Source of the DNA: Peptococcaceae bacterium UBA4068
Lineage (GTDB): Bacteria > Bacillota > Dehalobacteriia > UBA4068
Length of the DNA stretch: 64,000 nt
Direction: 5' to 3'
NCBI GenBank assembly: GCA_002382665.1
Contig: DFZA01000016.1
Coordinates: forward strand, 34,831-98,830
Made by a program: the position numbers and the translations under genes. Shown here piece by piece: positions 54,686 to 63,689 of the stretch. The notes beneath the pieces were generated by a model that saw only the letters and a program-made list of their open reading frames with translations, was not told the DNA's origin and searched no databases. Positions within the stretch are counted from its first letter, which is position 1, and every line of letters starts with the position of its first letter.

Positions 54686-55033
54686 ATGACAAATATTACC
54701 GATAAGAAAGAATTAATAACTCAATATAAACAGCGGAAGGTTGTTGGTGGTATTTATGCCATCAAAAATAACCAAAACGGCAAAATGCTTATTGATGGTA
54801 CTACAGATATCAAAGGGATGCAAAATAGATTTAGCTTTTCTCAAAAAACCGGCTCCTGTGTGAATACTAAAATTCACAACGATTGGTCAAGTTACGGTTG
54901 TTCATCTTTTAGTTTTGAAATTTTGGATGAATTGGCAAAGAAAGAAGAACAAACCATATCTGAATTCAGAGAAGAAATTGATCTTCTTAAAGAAATTTGG
55001 TTGGATAAACACCCGAATGAAAATCTGTATTAA
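54686..55033 (+). CDS. GIY-YIG-like domain protein (degenerate)
   Basis: A 115-residue protein. VVGGIYAIKNNQNGKMLIDG matches the GIY half of the nuclease motif, but the YIG half reads LIDG. MQNRFSF supplies an Arg at the expected place and FEILDEL follows. Related short GIY-YIG proteins are common in clostridia. Loss of the YIG motif suggests weak or no nuclease activity. It stands alone, with GGAGAAGGG as its ribosome site. Confidence 0.72.
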   Translation: MTNITDKKELITQYKQRKVVGGIYAIKNNQNGKMLIDGTTDIKGMQNRFSFSQKTGSCVNTKIHNDWSSYGCSSFSFEILDELAKKEEQTISEFREEIDLLKEIWLDKHPNENLY

Positions 55034-55074
55034 TTAGCTATTCGCACACTCTAATTTAGGGAGGTTGCAGAAAA

Positions 55075-55374
55075 TTGGATATTAATCGCATCCAATCCGA
55101 AGATAGATTGATACTATTTATAGCAGGCAAGTTAGATTCAGTAACAGCTCCTTATCTTGAAGCAGAACTAAAAAAATCTCTGCCAAAACTCAGCAAATTA
55201 ATCTTGGACCTATCTGCGCTTTCAGATGTTTCTGTCGAAGGCATTAACGTTATTATCAATGCTCACCATCAAATGAGCTCGCAAGGGAAGAAGTTCAGCT
55301 TAAGACATGCCGATAGATATATTATTGAAAAGTTGGAATCAGCAGGGGTTGGCGGTTTGATAACTATCGAATAA
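55075..55374 (+). CDS. STAS-domain (anti-anti-sigma-like) protein
   Basis: A 99-residue SpoIIAA-like domain. The phosphorylation loop is ILDLSALSDVSVEGINVII, in which Ser of DVSVEG aligns with the target Ser of D-x-S-G-L-G. The usual Gly is replaced by Val. No anti-sigma kinase lies beside it, so its partner is elsewhere or absent. TTG start after GGGAGG. Confidence 0.8.
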   Translation: MDINRIQSEDRLILFIAGKLDSVTAPYLEAELKKSLPKLSKLILDLSALSDVSVEGINVIINAHHQMSSQGKKFSLRHADRYIIEKLESAGVGGLITIE

Positions 55375-55471
55375 TCTATTGCCGGGTCAATAATCTATGA
55401 TGCATTATGATCAAATACTAGTAAATATATATATTTGTCTAAAATTTAAATTATTAAATGGTTTATTTCCT

Positions 55472-55499
55472 TTGCATCTAATTATTTTTATGTTATAAT
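55472..55499 (+). promoter_or_regulatory. Promoter for the PrsA-like gene
   Basis: TTGCAT, 16 bases, TATAAT; 62 bases before the start. Confidence 0.5.
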
Positions 55500-55560
55500 A
55501 ATGTTTGTGTTTGGGTGAGCTTAATCTTAATTAACTATATCGTGAGAGGATGATATTGGT

Positions 55561-56601
55561 TTGAAAAAGTTACTTATTGTTCTTAGTGTTTGTGTCGTTC
55601 TGATTATAGCCGCCGGCTGTTCCGATAAAGGTGCCGGTGATGTAGTTGGGACAGTCAACGGAGAAAATATTTACTCAGGTGAGTATAATTATTATTTTAG
55701 TGATTACTTTACCGATTCTTATACAAATTATTATGATTATATGCTGCAAAGCGGATATGATTTAAATGACGAAGATAGTAGTAAAGAAATTTTGGGTAAT
55801 TTAGAAAAATATGTTTGGGATAAAGTTGTGGAAAACGCAATCGTACGCGAGATAGCGACCAAAGACTATAAAATCACTTTAGATGATTACTATTTCTTTG
55901 ATGCACTTGATTACGGACATTTAAATTTCATCAAAGACAATCTTTATTATCAAAAACTCACCGAAGCGGTCAAAGCTGAATTAGAAGCGGACAAAAAAGT
56001 TACCGATGAAGACATAAAAGCCGCATATGATAAAGATACCGCTAAATGGAATACCCGCCAAGTATCGCATATCTTAATTGCCATTTCCGATCCTACAAAT
56101 GAAGAAGAAGTTGCGGCTGCCAAGGCAAAAGCAGAAGAAATAATTAAGGAACTGGCTAGCGGAAAAGATTTTGCTGATTTAGCAAAACAATACTCCGATG
56201 ATACTGGATCGGCATCTGAGGGCGGCAAGTTGGATGTGTATTTTAATTCCACTGGTGCAGATCCTGCCGGTACCACTTCATTTTATACAGAGTTTGCCGC
56301 TGCCGCTTTTAAGTTGGAAAAGGTTGGCGATATCACACAAACACCTGTATTAACAGATGTCGGATATCATATTATTAAACTTGATGGCATTCACAGTGAT
56401 TATAAATCTGTAAAAGATGTAATAGAAGAATCATTACGTGCTGTTGATGATACGACAGTATCAGATGCAGTATCCCAGAAAATAGCCAAAGCCAAGGACG
56501 CTGCCAAAATCGATATGACAATGGAGTTTAAATATTATACCGAAGAAGATACTAGCAGCAGTTCGGATAGTTCATCCAGTACAAGTGATAGCTCCAAGTA
56601 A
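55561..56601 (+). CDS. prsA: PrsA-like peptidyl-prolyl isomerase lipoprotein
   Basis: A 346-residue lipoprotein (lipobox IIAAGC, Cys20) with an N-terminal chaperone-like domain and a parvulin domain (RQVSHILIAISDP, GKDFADLAKQYSDDTGSASEGGKL, DVGYHIIKLDG). It aids folding of exported proteins on the outer face of the membrane. The tail is a run of Ser with a few Asp. The start is TTG with GAGAGG upstream. It ends at a strong terminator. Confidence 0.92.
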   Translation: MKKLLIVLSVCVVLIIAAGCSDKGAGDVVGTVNGENIYSGEYNYYFSDYFTDSYTNYYDYMLQSGYDLNDEDSSKEILGNLEKYVWDKVVENAIVREIATKDYKITLDDYYFFDALDYGHLNFIKDNLYYQKLTEAVKAELEADKKVTDEDIKAAYDKDTAKWNTRQVSHILIAISDPTNEEEVAAAKAKAEEIIKELASGKDFADLAKQYSDDTGSASEGGKLDVYFNSTGADPAGTTSFYTEFAAAAFKLEKVGDITQTPVLTDVGYHIIKLDGIHSDYKSVKDVIEESLRAVDDTTVSDAVSQKIAKAKDAAKIDMTMEFKYYTEEDTSSSSDSSSSTSDSSK

Positions 56602-56616
56602 ATATTTAGCACAAAA

Positions 56617-56660
56617 TAAAAAAAGTATCCCTGCCCGTAAGGGCAGGGATACTTTTTTTA
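56617..56660 (+). terminator. Terminator after prsA
   Basis: AAAAGTATCCCTGCCC and GGGCAGGGATACTTTT enclose a GTAA tetraloop, followed by T. Confidence 0.95.
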
Positions 56661-56744
56661 TTAATATTAATAATAACCCAGTTAATAATATACCGGCAAA
56701 TAACATAGCAAAAAGTTATAGTCTGGCTATTTTGGGTATTAAAA

Positions 56745-56787
56745 AACGCTTGTTATTTGCTACGTTCTTTAGCATATAACAAGCGTT
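56745..56787 (-). terminator. Terminator of tRNA-Trp
   Basis: AACGCTTGTTAT (56745-56756) pairs with ATAACAAGCGTT (56776-56787); six T follow on the minus strand. Confidence 0.8.
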
Positions 56788-56793
56788 CTATTT

Positions 56794-56869
56794 TGGCAGG
56801 GGCAGAAGGACTTGAACCCTCAACCAATGGATTTGGAGTCCACTACTCTACCAGTTGAGCTATACCCCT
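56794..56869 (-). tRNA. tRNA-Trp (anticodon CCA)
   Basis: A 76-nt cloverleaf with encoded CCA tail. Acceptor AGGGGTA/TGCCCCT, anticodon loop CTCCAAA between GTGGA and TCCAT, T loop TTCAAGT. The gene is alone, with its own terminator. Confidence 0.95.
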
Positions 56870-57005
56870 ACGCACGGATTCTATTATAGCAAATTGAAGA
56901 ACTATAAGTCAATATCAAAATAATTATTTGTTAAGACAAGGGATTTAAACAAATGTATAGAATTTGTTAGAGTGGTTATTTTAATAATATAAGGTGGTGG
57001 AATGA

Positions 57006-57296
57006 TTGTTTACAGTAGCTACAAGCTCATCGCTGACAATGGTAGGATATATCATATTTTTAATTTTAATTTTTTATTTTTTAATGATTCGTCCTCAAAA
57101 AAAGACCAAGACAAAGCGTAAAGAGATGATGGAGTCATTAAGCGTCGGCGATGAAATTTATACAGCAGGTGGTATTCTTGGTTCAATCACCAGGATTAAA
57201 ACTAATACTATTTGGCTGAAAATATCCGACAAATGTGAAATTGAGCTTTTAAAGTCTTCAGTGGGAGGATTAAAGGCCAACAATACCGATGAGTAA
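57006..57296 (+). CDS. yajC: Sec translocon accessory protein YajC
   Basis: A 96-residue YajC. One membrane helix (YIIFLILIFYFLMIRPQKK) with the conserved FLMIRPQKK boundary is followed by VGDEIYTAGGILGSITRI. The start is TTG after GGTGGTGG. It associates with SecDF. A terminator follows, so it is monocistronic here. Confidence 0.93.
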   Translation: MFTVATSSSLTMVGYIIFLILIFYFLMIRPQKKTKTKRKEMMESLSVGDEIYTAGGILGSITRIKTNTIWLKISDKCEIELLKSSVGGLKANNTDE

Positions 57297-57318
57297 CAGA
57301 TCAGATATTCAGATATTT

Positions 57319-57348
57319 AAACCTGTCTTTTAATGGACAGGTTTTTTT
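57319..57348. terminator. Terminator after yajC
   Basis: AAACCTGTC pairs with GACAGGTTT; T-runs are on both sides of the convergent genes. Confidence 0.85.
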
Positions 57349-60037
57349 ATTTTATCTCTATTAACCCATACTTGATTTTAATCCGCTCCAATTTTTCGAT
57401 CATCGGTTCGGCAATAAAGTAGATAAAAAACACAGTTGATGCTGCATGAATCAAATCCATAGGTAGAGCCTGGACATATGATATCAAAAACATTTCCCTT
57501 GTCGGATATGATTGAAACATTAGTACAGACGCAGGATTAATAATTCCGCCATAAATCAGTATTGTTGCCAGAGCGCCAAAAATGCAGAGAGAAAATCTAC
57601 TTTTTGCCAACAACCGTTTTGAAAACATCACTCCTGCTAAAAATCCTATCAAACCTAAAGCTAGCATTTGCCAGGGAGTCCATGGTCCCTGACTAAAAAA
57701 GAAATTAGATATTAAAGCGGAAAGAGACCCTACTAAAAATCCACTTTCACCGCCAAAACAAACGCCGGTAATAATAACAATAGCAATTAGCGGTTTAAAC
57801 TGCGGCAGCATAAAGAAGGCAGCGCGGCCCAATACGCCGATTGTACAAAGAACAGCGATGATTACCAGCTCACGCGCTTGTGGTCTGCGTCCCTCAAAAA
57901 CCAAAACAAACGGCAGCAACGCTTCAAATAACAATAAACTGCTGATTATATAATATTTGCGTTCGGCAATTAACCCATTGCCAAAATATATTGTCAGCGG
58001 TACGGCAATTAATATGATTATCAAGGCAGCAATGGTTCGTTTTGTTAGCGGTTCTTTAACAGATTTAATCAGATTATGCTTTATTACCGGCTTGATCCGC
58101 CGTCGCTTAAACAAAATTACGGGGATGAGAATAACTTCCAAAATCAGCAAGAACTGCACCAGTGAATTTGCCCAGAGGGCAAATTGATTATTGAACATCA
58201 GCAGAGTAACGACAAACAACAAGGCCATACAACTTGCGCCCAACCACCTACGAAAACTAATTCTGGCAAGCGGAGTAGAGTGGGGAACGATTTTACTATC
58301 GGGCAGAGGAGAGAGCAATTGGCATTTTTGATTAAAACAATTCGTATAGTCATGCTTATTATTCGGATGAGAGATACCAAAAGCAGTAATAATGTCATCG
58401 TCAGTAATCGCATCAGGCAACAATTGCCTTGCCATACGGTTGGCAGCAGTCGTATAAAAGCTGTTACCGCTGAAAAACCGGCGGGGCTGATCTTCAGCCA
58501 CTATCGCTCCGTCAAAAAATAAAGCGCATTTGTCAGCATATTTAGCGCAAAACTCAATATCATGGCTGACCATTACTACTGTAACGCCGGCATTTTGTAA
58601 GCTTTTGATAATACCGGCAAATTTTTGTTTAAAGTGGGCGTCCAATCCTTTTGTAGGTTCGTCCAATAACAATATCTTTGGCGTCAGTAATAATACCTTG
58701 GCTAACGCCGCTCTTTGCTGCTCACCGCCGGAAATATCATAAGGGTGCATGTTTAGTATCGGTTCCAATTCACATAGTTCAATGACCGCGTCCAAACGCC
58801 GCTGCTGTTCCTCTGGTGTCAGCTTGCTTTCCGCCAACATCTCCTTTAAATCAAGCCCAACCGTATTTTTAACGAACAAAGACTGCGGCGATTGTGGCAG
58901 TACGCCTAATAAGCCGTCATAACGCTCGCCGGCGCTAATTTTAGCTATATCTCGTCCAAGCAATTCAATACTGCCGCGATACGGCTTATTTATGCCGTTT
59001 AAGAGCGACAGCATCGTCGTCTTACCTGTAGCGTTACCGCCCAAAATAGCGAAGAATTCACCGCATTTTACAGATAAGTTCAACCCCTTCAGTACATCGC
59101 TAGCATCTTTTTGATAACGGAACCAAACATCTCTGATTTCAATAACCGACTGGTAATTTCTATCAACAATCGTTCCAGCCTCAATGCGGCTATTATCAAC
59201 ACTGCGTTCCGCAGCAATTTGTTCCAGCCAATCACGGCCTTCCCGCACAGTAAGCGGGCAGGGGAGATCATTGTCAATAGCCGCATAAACCCGCATCGGC
59301 GTCGGAATTGCCATAAACATATCATTGCCGCTTGATTTAAGCTCGGCACCGACCTCTTTTGGCGTACCATCAGCAATAATCCTGCCCTCGTCCATGACTA
59401 AAACCCGGTCTGAAAGCGGCAATGCTTCCTCTAGGCGATGTTCAGAAAGTATTACCGTAGTGCCAAATTCCATGTTAATCTTGCGTACTGTGGCAATAAA
59501 ATCTGCCGCTGCAATCGGATCAAGCTGACTGGTCGGTTCGTCCAGTAATAAAACCTGAGGCTGCATCGTCATTATCGCTGCTAAATTCAGCATTTGTTTC
59601 TGGCCGCCGGATAATTCACTGACTTTCCTGTTAAACCAGTTTTGAATACCGAAATACGAAGCCATTTCCGCTACGCGCAGACGAATCGACTGGGTATCGT
59701 ATCCTAGACTTTCCAAACCAAAAGCTAATTCGTGCCAAACCTTATCCGTAACGATCTGATGATCGGGAGATTGCATAACAAAACCAATTGCCGCCGCCTG
59801 AGTTCTTTGATCAAGTGACTCCAAAGATTGTCCAGCAAATAAAATACTGCCGGAACACAGCCCATGAGGTGTCAAAGCCGGTTTGAGATGACGTAACAAA
59901 GTGCTTTTACCGCAGCCGGACTTACCGCAAACCGTAATAAATTGTCCCTGTGGAACATCAAGATTAATATTATCGAGTGCCGCCTGCTTTTTTCCAGGAT
60001 AAAAAAATGTCAGGTTTTTGATTGAATATGTTTCCAT
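57347..60037 (-). CDS. ECF transporter: two fused ATPases plus membrane S-like domain
   Basis: An 896-residue fusion. ATPase 1 (about 1-235) has VCGKSGCGKSTLLRHL, LSGGQKQMLNLAA and LLLDEPTSQLDP. ATPase 2 (about 295-530) has ILGGNATGKTTMLSLL, ISGGEQQRAALAKVL and LLLDEPTKGLDA. From about 590 to 896 there are six to eight membrane helices including ECF-S-like SALISNFFFSQGPWTPWQ and GLIGFLAGVMF. EcfA1, EcfA2 and S are usually separate genes. The substrate is probably a vitamin or metal (the S sequence recalls cobalamin-type subunits); metF in the same operon suggests a folate or B12 link, unproven. It overlaps ecfT by 28 bases. Confidence 0.85.
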   Translation of the reverse strand: METYSIKNLTFFYPGKKQAALDNINLDVPQGQFITVCGKSGCGKSTLLRHLKPALTPHGLCSGSILFAGQSLESLDQRTQAAAIGFVMQSPDHQIVTDKVWHELAFGLESLGYDTQSIRLRVAEMASYFGIQNWFNRKVSELSGGQKQMLNLAAIMTMQPQVLLLDEPTSQLDPIAAADFIATVRKINMEFGTTVILSEHRLEEALPLSDRVLVMDEGRIIADGTPKEVGAELKSSGNDMFMAIPTPMRVYAAIDNDLPCPLTVREGRDWLEQIAAERSVDNSRIEAGTIVDRNYQSVIEIRDVWFRYQKDASDVLKGLNLSVKCGEFFAILGGNATGKTTMLSLLNGINKPYRGSIELLGRDIAKISAGERYDGLLGVLPQSPQSLFVKNTVGLDLKEMLAESKLTPEEQQRRLDAVIELCELEPILNMHPYDISGGEQQRAALAKVLLLTPKILLLDEPTKGLDAHFKQKFAGIIKSLQNAGVTVVMVSHDIEFCAKYADKCALFFDGAIVAEDQPRRFFSGNSFYTTAANRMARQLLPDAITDDDIITAFGISHPNNKHDYTNCFNQKCQLLSPLPDSKIVPHSTPLARISFRRWLGASCMALLFVVTLLMFNNQFALWANSLVQFLLILEVILIPVILFKRRRIKPVIKHNLIKSVKEPLTKRTIAALIIILIAVPLTIYFGNGLIAERKYYIISSLLLFEALLPFVLVFEGRRPQARELVIIAVLCTIGVLGRAAFFMLPQFKPLIAIVIITGVCFGGESGFLVGSLSALISNFFFSQGPWTPWQMLALGLIGFLAGVMFSKRLLAKSRFSLCIFGALATILIYGGIINPASVLMFQSYPTREMFLISYVQALPMDLIHAASTVFFIYFIAEPMIEKLERIKIKYGLIEIK

Positions 60038-60903
60038 TTCCTATCCTCCTGTAAAGTAATTATAAGCGGCAAAGCGCATAATAAAGCGTAGGCGACAAAC
60101 AAACTCATCTCAAAGACGTTAAATATCAGTGGCTGTATGGAAGGGAAATACCTAAAATCAAGACTCCCAATAGCAGCGCCGATTAAAATATATCCACCGC
60201 ATAAAATCAAAGCAGTTAGCGCAAATCTATCACGCTGCTCAAAACGAAATAGTGAAAAAGCCGTGCGTCCACGCAAACCATAACCCCGGCTTTTCATGCT
60301 ATCCGCAGTATCAATTGAATTTTCCAACGCCCAAGTAACCATTATTGAAACGATACGCAAGCCATGCCGTATCCTTTCCCAAATATTGCCATTGGATATG
60401 TCGCGGCCAATACATTTTTGAGCGTACGAAATTACCTGCATCTGTTCTTTGAATTTAGGCACGAAACGCAGCGCCATCGAAAAAACCAAAGACAGAGCAG
60501 GTATAATCCTACCAAATATATAGATAAATTTATCGGAACTCATTACCGCGTTATAACAGGAAAACCAGCAAATAATTGTCACAACCATCACTGCCGTGAC
60601 AATACCGTAAACAATGGATTCCAATGTCAGCGGATTGCCGTTGGCAAAATAACGGAGAATAGTAACCCCCTGATGATTAAAGAGGGGATTCAGCACCGCC
60701 AATAATATCATCATCGGCAACATATACAGCAGGTTAAAGCGCAGCGCCTTTTTACCGTTCAAGACGACTGAATATATAAAAGAGCAAACAAATGCTATTA
60801 TCAGGCAAATCGGATTAAGAAAGAACATGCCGAATAATATTACTAAACCAAAATAAAGAAAGTTTACTGTCGGATGATACGCTCCGAATGCTCTGTCACT
60901 CAT
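60010..60903 (-). CDS. ecfT: ECF transporter transmembrane subunit EcfT
   Basis: A 297-residue EcfT. It has several membrane helices and two coupling motifs: SMALRFVPKFKEQM and the Ala-Arg-Gly type box SMKSRGYGLRGRTAFS. It links the ATPases to the S component. The ATG at 60903 has CGGAGG; an earlier in-frame start at 60975 reads back into metF. It starts 11 bases after metF, so the genes form an operon. Confidence 0.9.
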   Translation of the reverse strand: MSDRAFGAYHPTVNFLYFGLVILFGMFFLNPICLIIAFVCSFIYSVVLNGKKALRFNLLYMLPMMILLAVLNPLFNHQGVTILRYFANGNPLTLESIVYGIVTAVMVVTIICWFSCYNAVMSSDKFIYIFGRIIPALSLVFSMALRFVPKFKEQMQVISYAQKCIGRDISNGNIWERIRHGLRIVSIMVTWALENSIDTADSMKSRGYGLRGRTAFSLFRFEQRDRFALTALILCGGYILIGAAIGSLDFRYFPSIQPLIFNVFEMSLFVAYALLCALPLIITLQEDRKWKHIQSKT

Positions 60904-60913
60904 GCGTCCTCCG

Positions 60914-61795
60914 TTATTTATTGACAGCATTGATGATACTGCGGATATTTGCGTAAATTTGTTGAGCCACAGCAATATCGTTCATAGTATAGATATGGAT
61001 ACCTGGCACGCCATTGGCAATCAGGTTAATTATTTGCTCGGTAGCATAAGCAATACCGGCATCCCTCAATGCTTCCGGATCATCGCTATAGCGATTGATC
61101 AGCACGGCAAACCGATGCGGCACGCTGGCGCCGCACATAGATACTGTTTTTTCTATCTGCGACTTTTTAGTAATAGGCATAATACCTACTTCTATCGGTA
61201 CAGTAATACCGGCGGCCACAGTCTTATCGCGGAAATCATAAAAAGAATCATTATCAAATAACAATTGGGTAATCAAATGACTGACACCGGCGTCAATCTT
61301 GATTTTCAAATTCTCAATATCTTGATATATGCTGGAAGATTCGAAATGCCCTTCCGGATAGCAAGCGCCAACAATGTTAAAAGAATCGTCATATTCTTTA
61401 ATAAAACGTACCAAATCACTGGCATGAGTAAAGTCATGCTTGATCGGCAAGCTAGGGTTTTTGTCACCACGCAAGGCCATAATATTTTTTATATCATGGC
61501 TTTTTAAAATATCAAGAGTATTGCCAATTTCAACACGGTCAGAAGATATACAAGTCAGATGGGACAGAGGCTCAATCCCATATTCGGATTTGATTAATGA
61601 AGCAATTTCACAGGTCTTATTGCGCTGAGCATCACTGCCACCTGCGCCGTATGTAACGCTGATAAAATCAGCAGGCAAGTTATTTATGTTAGCCAAAGTG
61701 CTATAAATCGTATCAATGGAACTTGTCTTTTGAGGAGGGAAGACCTCCAACGAAAATACCAGATGTTTTGTTTTGAATAGATCGGATATTATCAT
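60914..61795 (-). CDS. metF: Methylenetetrahydrofolate reductase
   Basis: A 293-residue MTHFR reducing methylene-THF to methyl-THF, for methionine synthesis or the methyl branch of Wood-Ljungdahl. Conserved sequences are FSLEVFPPQKTSS (catalytic Glu), ISVTYGAGGS, LTCISSDR, IMALRGDKNPS and ITQLLFDNDSFYDF. The first gene of metF-ecfT-ecf fusion. The 400-base region upstream holds the tandem structured repeat. Confidence 0.95.
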   Translation of the reverse strand: MIISDLFKTKHLVFSLEVFPPQKTSSIDTIYSTLANINNLPADFISVTYGAGGSDAQRNKTCEIASLIKSEYGIEPLSHLTCISSDRVEIGNTLDILKSHDIKNIMALRGDKNPSLPIKHDFTHASDLVRFIKEYDDSFNIVGACYPEGHFESSSIYQDIENLKIKIDAGVSHLITQLLFDNDSFYDFRDKTVAAGITVPIEVGIMPITKKSQIEKTVSMCGASVPHRFAVLINRYSDDPEALRDAGIAYATEQIINLIANGVPGIHIYTMNDIAVAQQIYANIRSIINAVNK

Positions 61796-61833
61796 CTTAA
61801 AACTCCTTAGTTAAATACTTTAAATATTATATC

Positions 61834-62025
61834 ATATCCGCTAACGCGGATATTGCTGGCTTTTCCCTCACGGGAAAACCTCTAGCTTAAATAGGCGCTC
61901 AGCCTCGAAATCATAGATTTTGGCCTGTGCAGCTATTCTAGCTTACTTTTCCCTAACCGGGAAAACCTAAGCTATAAAATAGGCGCTTAGCCTCGAAATC
62001 ATAGATTTCGGCCTGTGCAGCTATT
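61834..62025 (-). repeat. Tandem 86-nt structured repeat upstream of metF
   Basis: Two near-identical units of 77-79 nt (61861-61937 and 61947-62025) with period 86. Each unit has TTTTCCC/GGGAAAA as a hairpin and a second hairpin in CGAAATCATAGATTT. The first hairpin of the distal unit is extended by TAGCTTA/TAAGCTA (61938-61974). A separate 8-bp hairpin ATATCCGC/GCGGATAT (61834-61853) lies between the repeats and metF. A TATAAT-like -10 precedes the distal unit on the minus strand. The rest of the 400-base gap holds no gene. Confidence 0.75.
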
Positions 62026-62200
62026 ATATCATAAATAAATACCGGATAAAAGCAGAAAATAACTGTTACACAGCAACTCATGATACCAGAGCAGCTTGAT
62101 TTTATATACAATAAATTATCTGCTTTTGTGGTAAAAACAACAGACTTTATTATTTGACTTATGTATATTAAATATATCAAAAGTTCAGGGAGTGATAAGA

Positions 62201-62725
62201 ATGAAACAGTTGCCAACAGAGACATGGCGAAGACATCATAGCAAAAAAAACATTGCCGAAGACCGTGTCTATGAGATTCTAAATTCAGCTCACTGGGGAG
62301 TATTATCAACAGTTTCGGAAGACGGCGAACCATACGGAGTTCCAATTAGTTTTGTCTACGATAACAAAAGCGGTGATATAATCATTCATACGGCAATTAA
62401 AGGCCAGAAAATCGAAAATTTCGCACGTGATAACCGCGTTTGTTTTAGCATTGTCGGCAGCGCAGATTTGATTGCAGATAAATTTTCCGCCAAATATGAA
62501 AGCGTTTTGGTCTTTGGCCGTATCTATAAAATAACTGACTATGACCAGTCATATCAGTCTGCCGTAACATTCTGTCGCAAATTTGCACCGAAAATTGTTG
62601 AGGGTATGGAATTTCAAGCTGCCGAAGCACAAATTGATGATTTAGCGCAGATCATCAATAATGCTCTTGATAGTATGGCGTTATATAAAATAGTACCAAG
62701 CCATGTCAGTAGCAAAACATTTTAA
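62201..62725 (+). CDS. Pyridoxamine 5'-phosphate oxidase-like (NimA-like) protein
   Basis: A 174-residue FMN-binding split barrel. It has HWGVLSTVSEDGEPYGVPIS, FVYDNKSGDIIIHTAIKGQK and NRVCFSIVG, as in flavin-dependent nitroreductase-like PPOX proteins such as NimA. The ATG at 62201 follows GGGAGTG. Its 3' end overlaps the convergent SRAP gene by four bases. Substrate unknown. Confidence 0.85.
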   Translation: MKQLPTETWRRHHSKKNIAEDRVYEILNSAHWGVLSTVSEDGEPYGVPISFVYDNKSGDIIIHTAIKGQKIENFARDNRVCFSIVGSADLIADKFSAKYESVLVFGRIYKITDYDQSYQSAVTFCRKFAPKIVEGMEFQAAEAQIDDLAQIINNALDSMALYKIVPSHVSSKTF

Positions 62726-63300
62726 ACAATCTGGTAAGTCAACTGGGTTGGATTGATTTCTTGAATTTCCCGCAAATCCGCCGATTTATCCAGCCATGAT
62801 TGATGAGTGTCTCTAGCTAATATTAACGGCATACGATCATGAATAAACGCTAAATTATCTGCCGCCTGACGCGTCAGGATCACAAATACCGGCAACGACA
62901 ATTTTTCTTCCCAGCGATACAATCCCGCCATATAGATTGGCTCTTTTTCTCCGATTGCGTATTTCTGTTTTATCGGCGTATGCTTCGACCATTCAAAATA
63001 GTAGCTCGCCGGAATCAAACAACGCTGTGTCAAAAATAAATTGCGAAAAGTCGGTTTTTCCTTTGCTGTTTCCAGCCGCGCATTAATTATATGATGTTTT
63101 TTATCATAGCTGGTAAATCCCCACTTCATCAGTGCCGGCTCTTCAGCTGTAATTACTGGAGCAATTTCGGTAGGGAAGATTTCACCTGTTTTCATCTCCG
63201 CCAGTTCCGGAGAATTAAAATATTTATGTTTTATCTGATTAATGATCTTTTGTAGTTCCATCTCATTAATCTCATTATCAAGATAATATCGCCCGCACAT
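62722..63300 (-). CDS. SRAP-family DNA-crosslink protein (HMCES/YedK)
   Basis: A 192-residue SRAP protein that covalently traps abasic sites in single-stranded DNA. The essential MCGRYYLD places catalytic Cys as residue 2 once Met is removed, so the ATG at 63300 must be the start and not the TTG at 63303. Further family residues are NARLETAKEKPTF (Asn, Glu), RCLIPASYYFEW and FIHDRMPLIL (His). Confidence 0.93.
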   Translation of the reverse strand: MCGRYYLDNEINEMELQKIINQIKHKYFNSPELAEMKTGEIFPTEIAPVITAEEPALMKWGFTSYDKKHHIINARLETAKEKPTFRNLFLTQRCLIPASYYFEWSKHTPIKQKYAIGEKEPIYMAGLYRWEEKLSLPVFVILTRQAADNLAFIHDRMPLILARDTHQSWLDKSADLREIQEINPTQLTYQIV

Positions 63301-63420
63301 CAACAGTCACTCCTTTAAAATCACTACAGTCTTCAATACTATTATACCTTAAAATATATGACAGCCATATCCTTTTTGAATAACTATTTCAAGCTAATTA
63401 ATATCTTTAATATTATAAGT

Positions 63421-63449
63421 AAAAGACGTCTATATTGGACGTCTTTTTA
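63421..63449 (+). terminator. Orphan terminator-like hairpin
   Basis: AAAGACGTC pairs with GACGTCTTT, followed by T. No gene on the plus strand precedes it, and the gap from 63301 to 63848 has no convincing coding sequence. Confidence 0.55.
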
Positions 63450-63689
63450 CTTACTAGTTATAAAATAATCTGCGGTGATTGCTGCTTGAGGTCTGATAAA
63501 ATAAAAAGTTCTTCGGCTATAATAGTTACAGCACCGATCCGAATTGTAAGGGATTTATTGCAGAATTTATTTTATACAGTAATTTGGCATAGTGGAAATG
63601 AGAAGAAGTGTTGGGTGTGTTGAAATGTGACTTGATAGAGGATAGAGAATTCTTTCGTAGTAAATTCCCTTGAAGTTTTACAGAAAGAA

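Noticed and set aside
63435..63623. A 62-residue frame on the plus strand
   Set aside because: No ribosome site, no recognisable domain, and it crosses the terminator-like hairpin. Probably chance.
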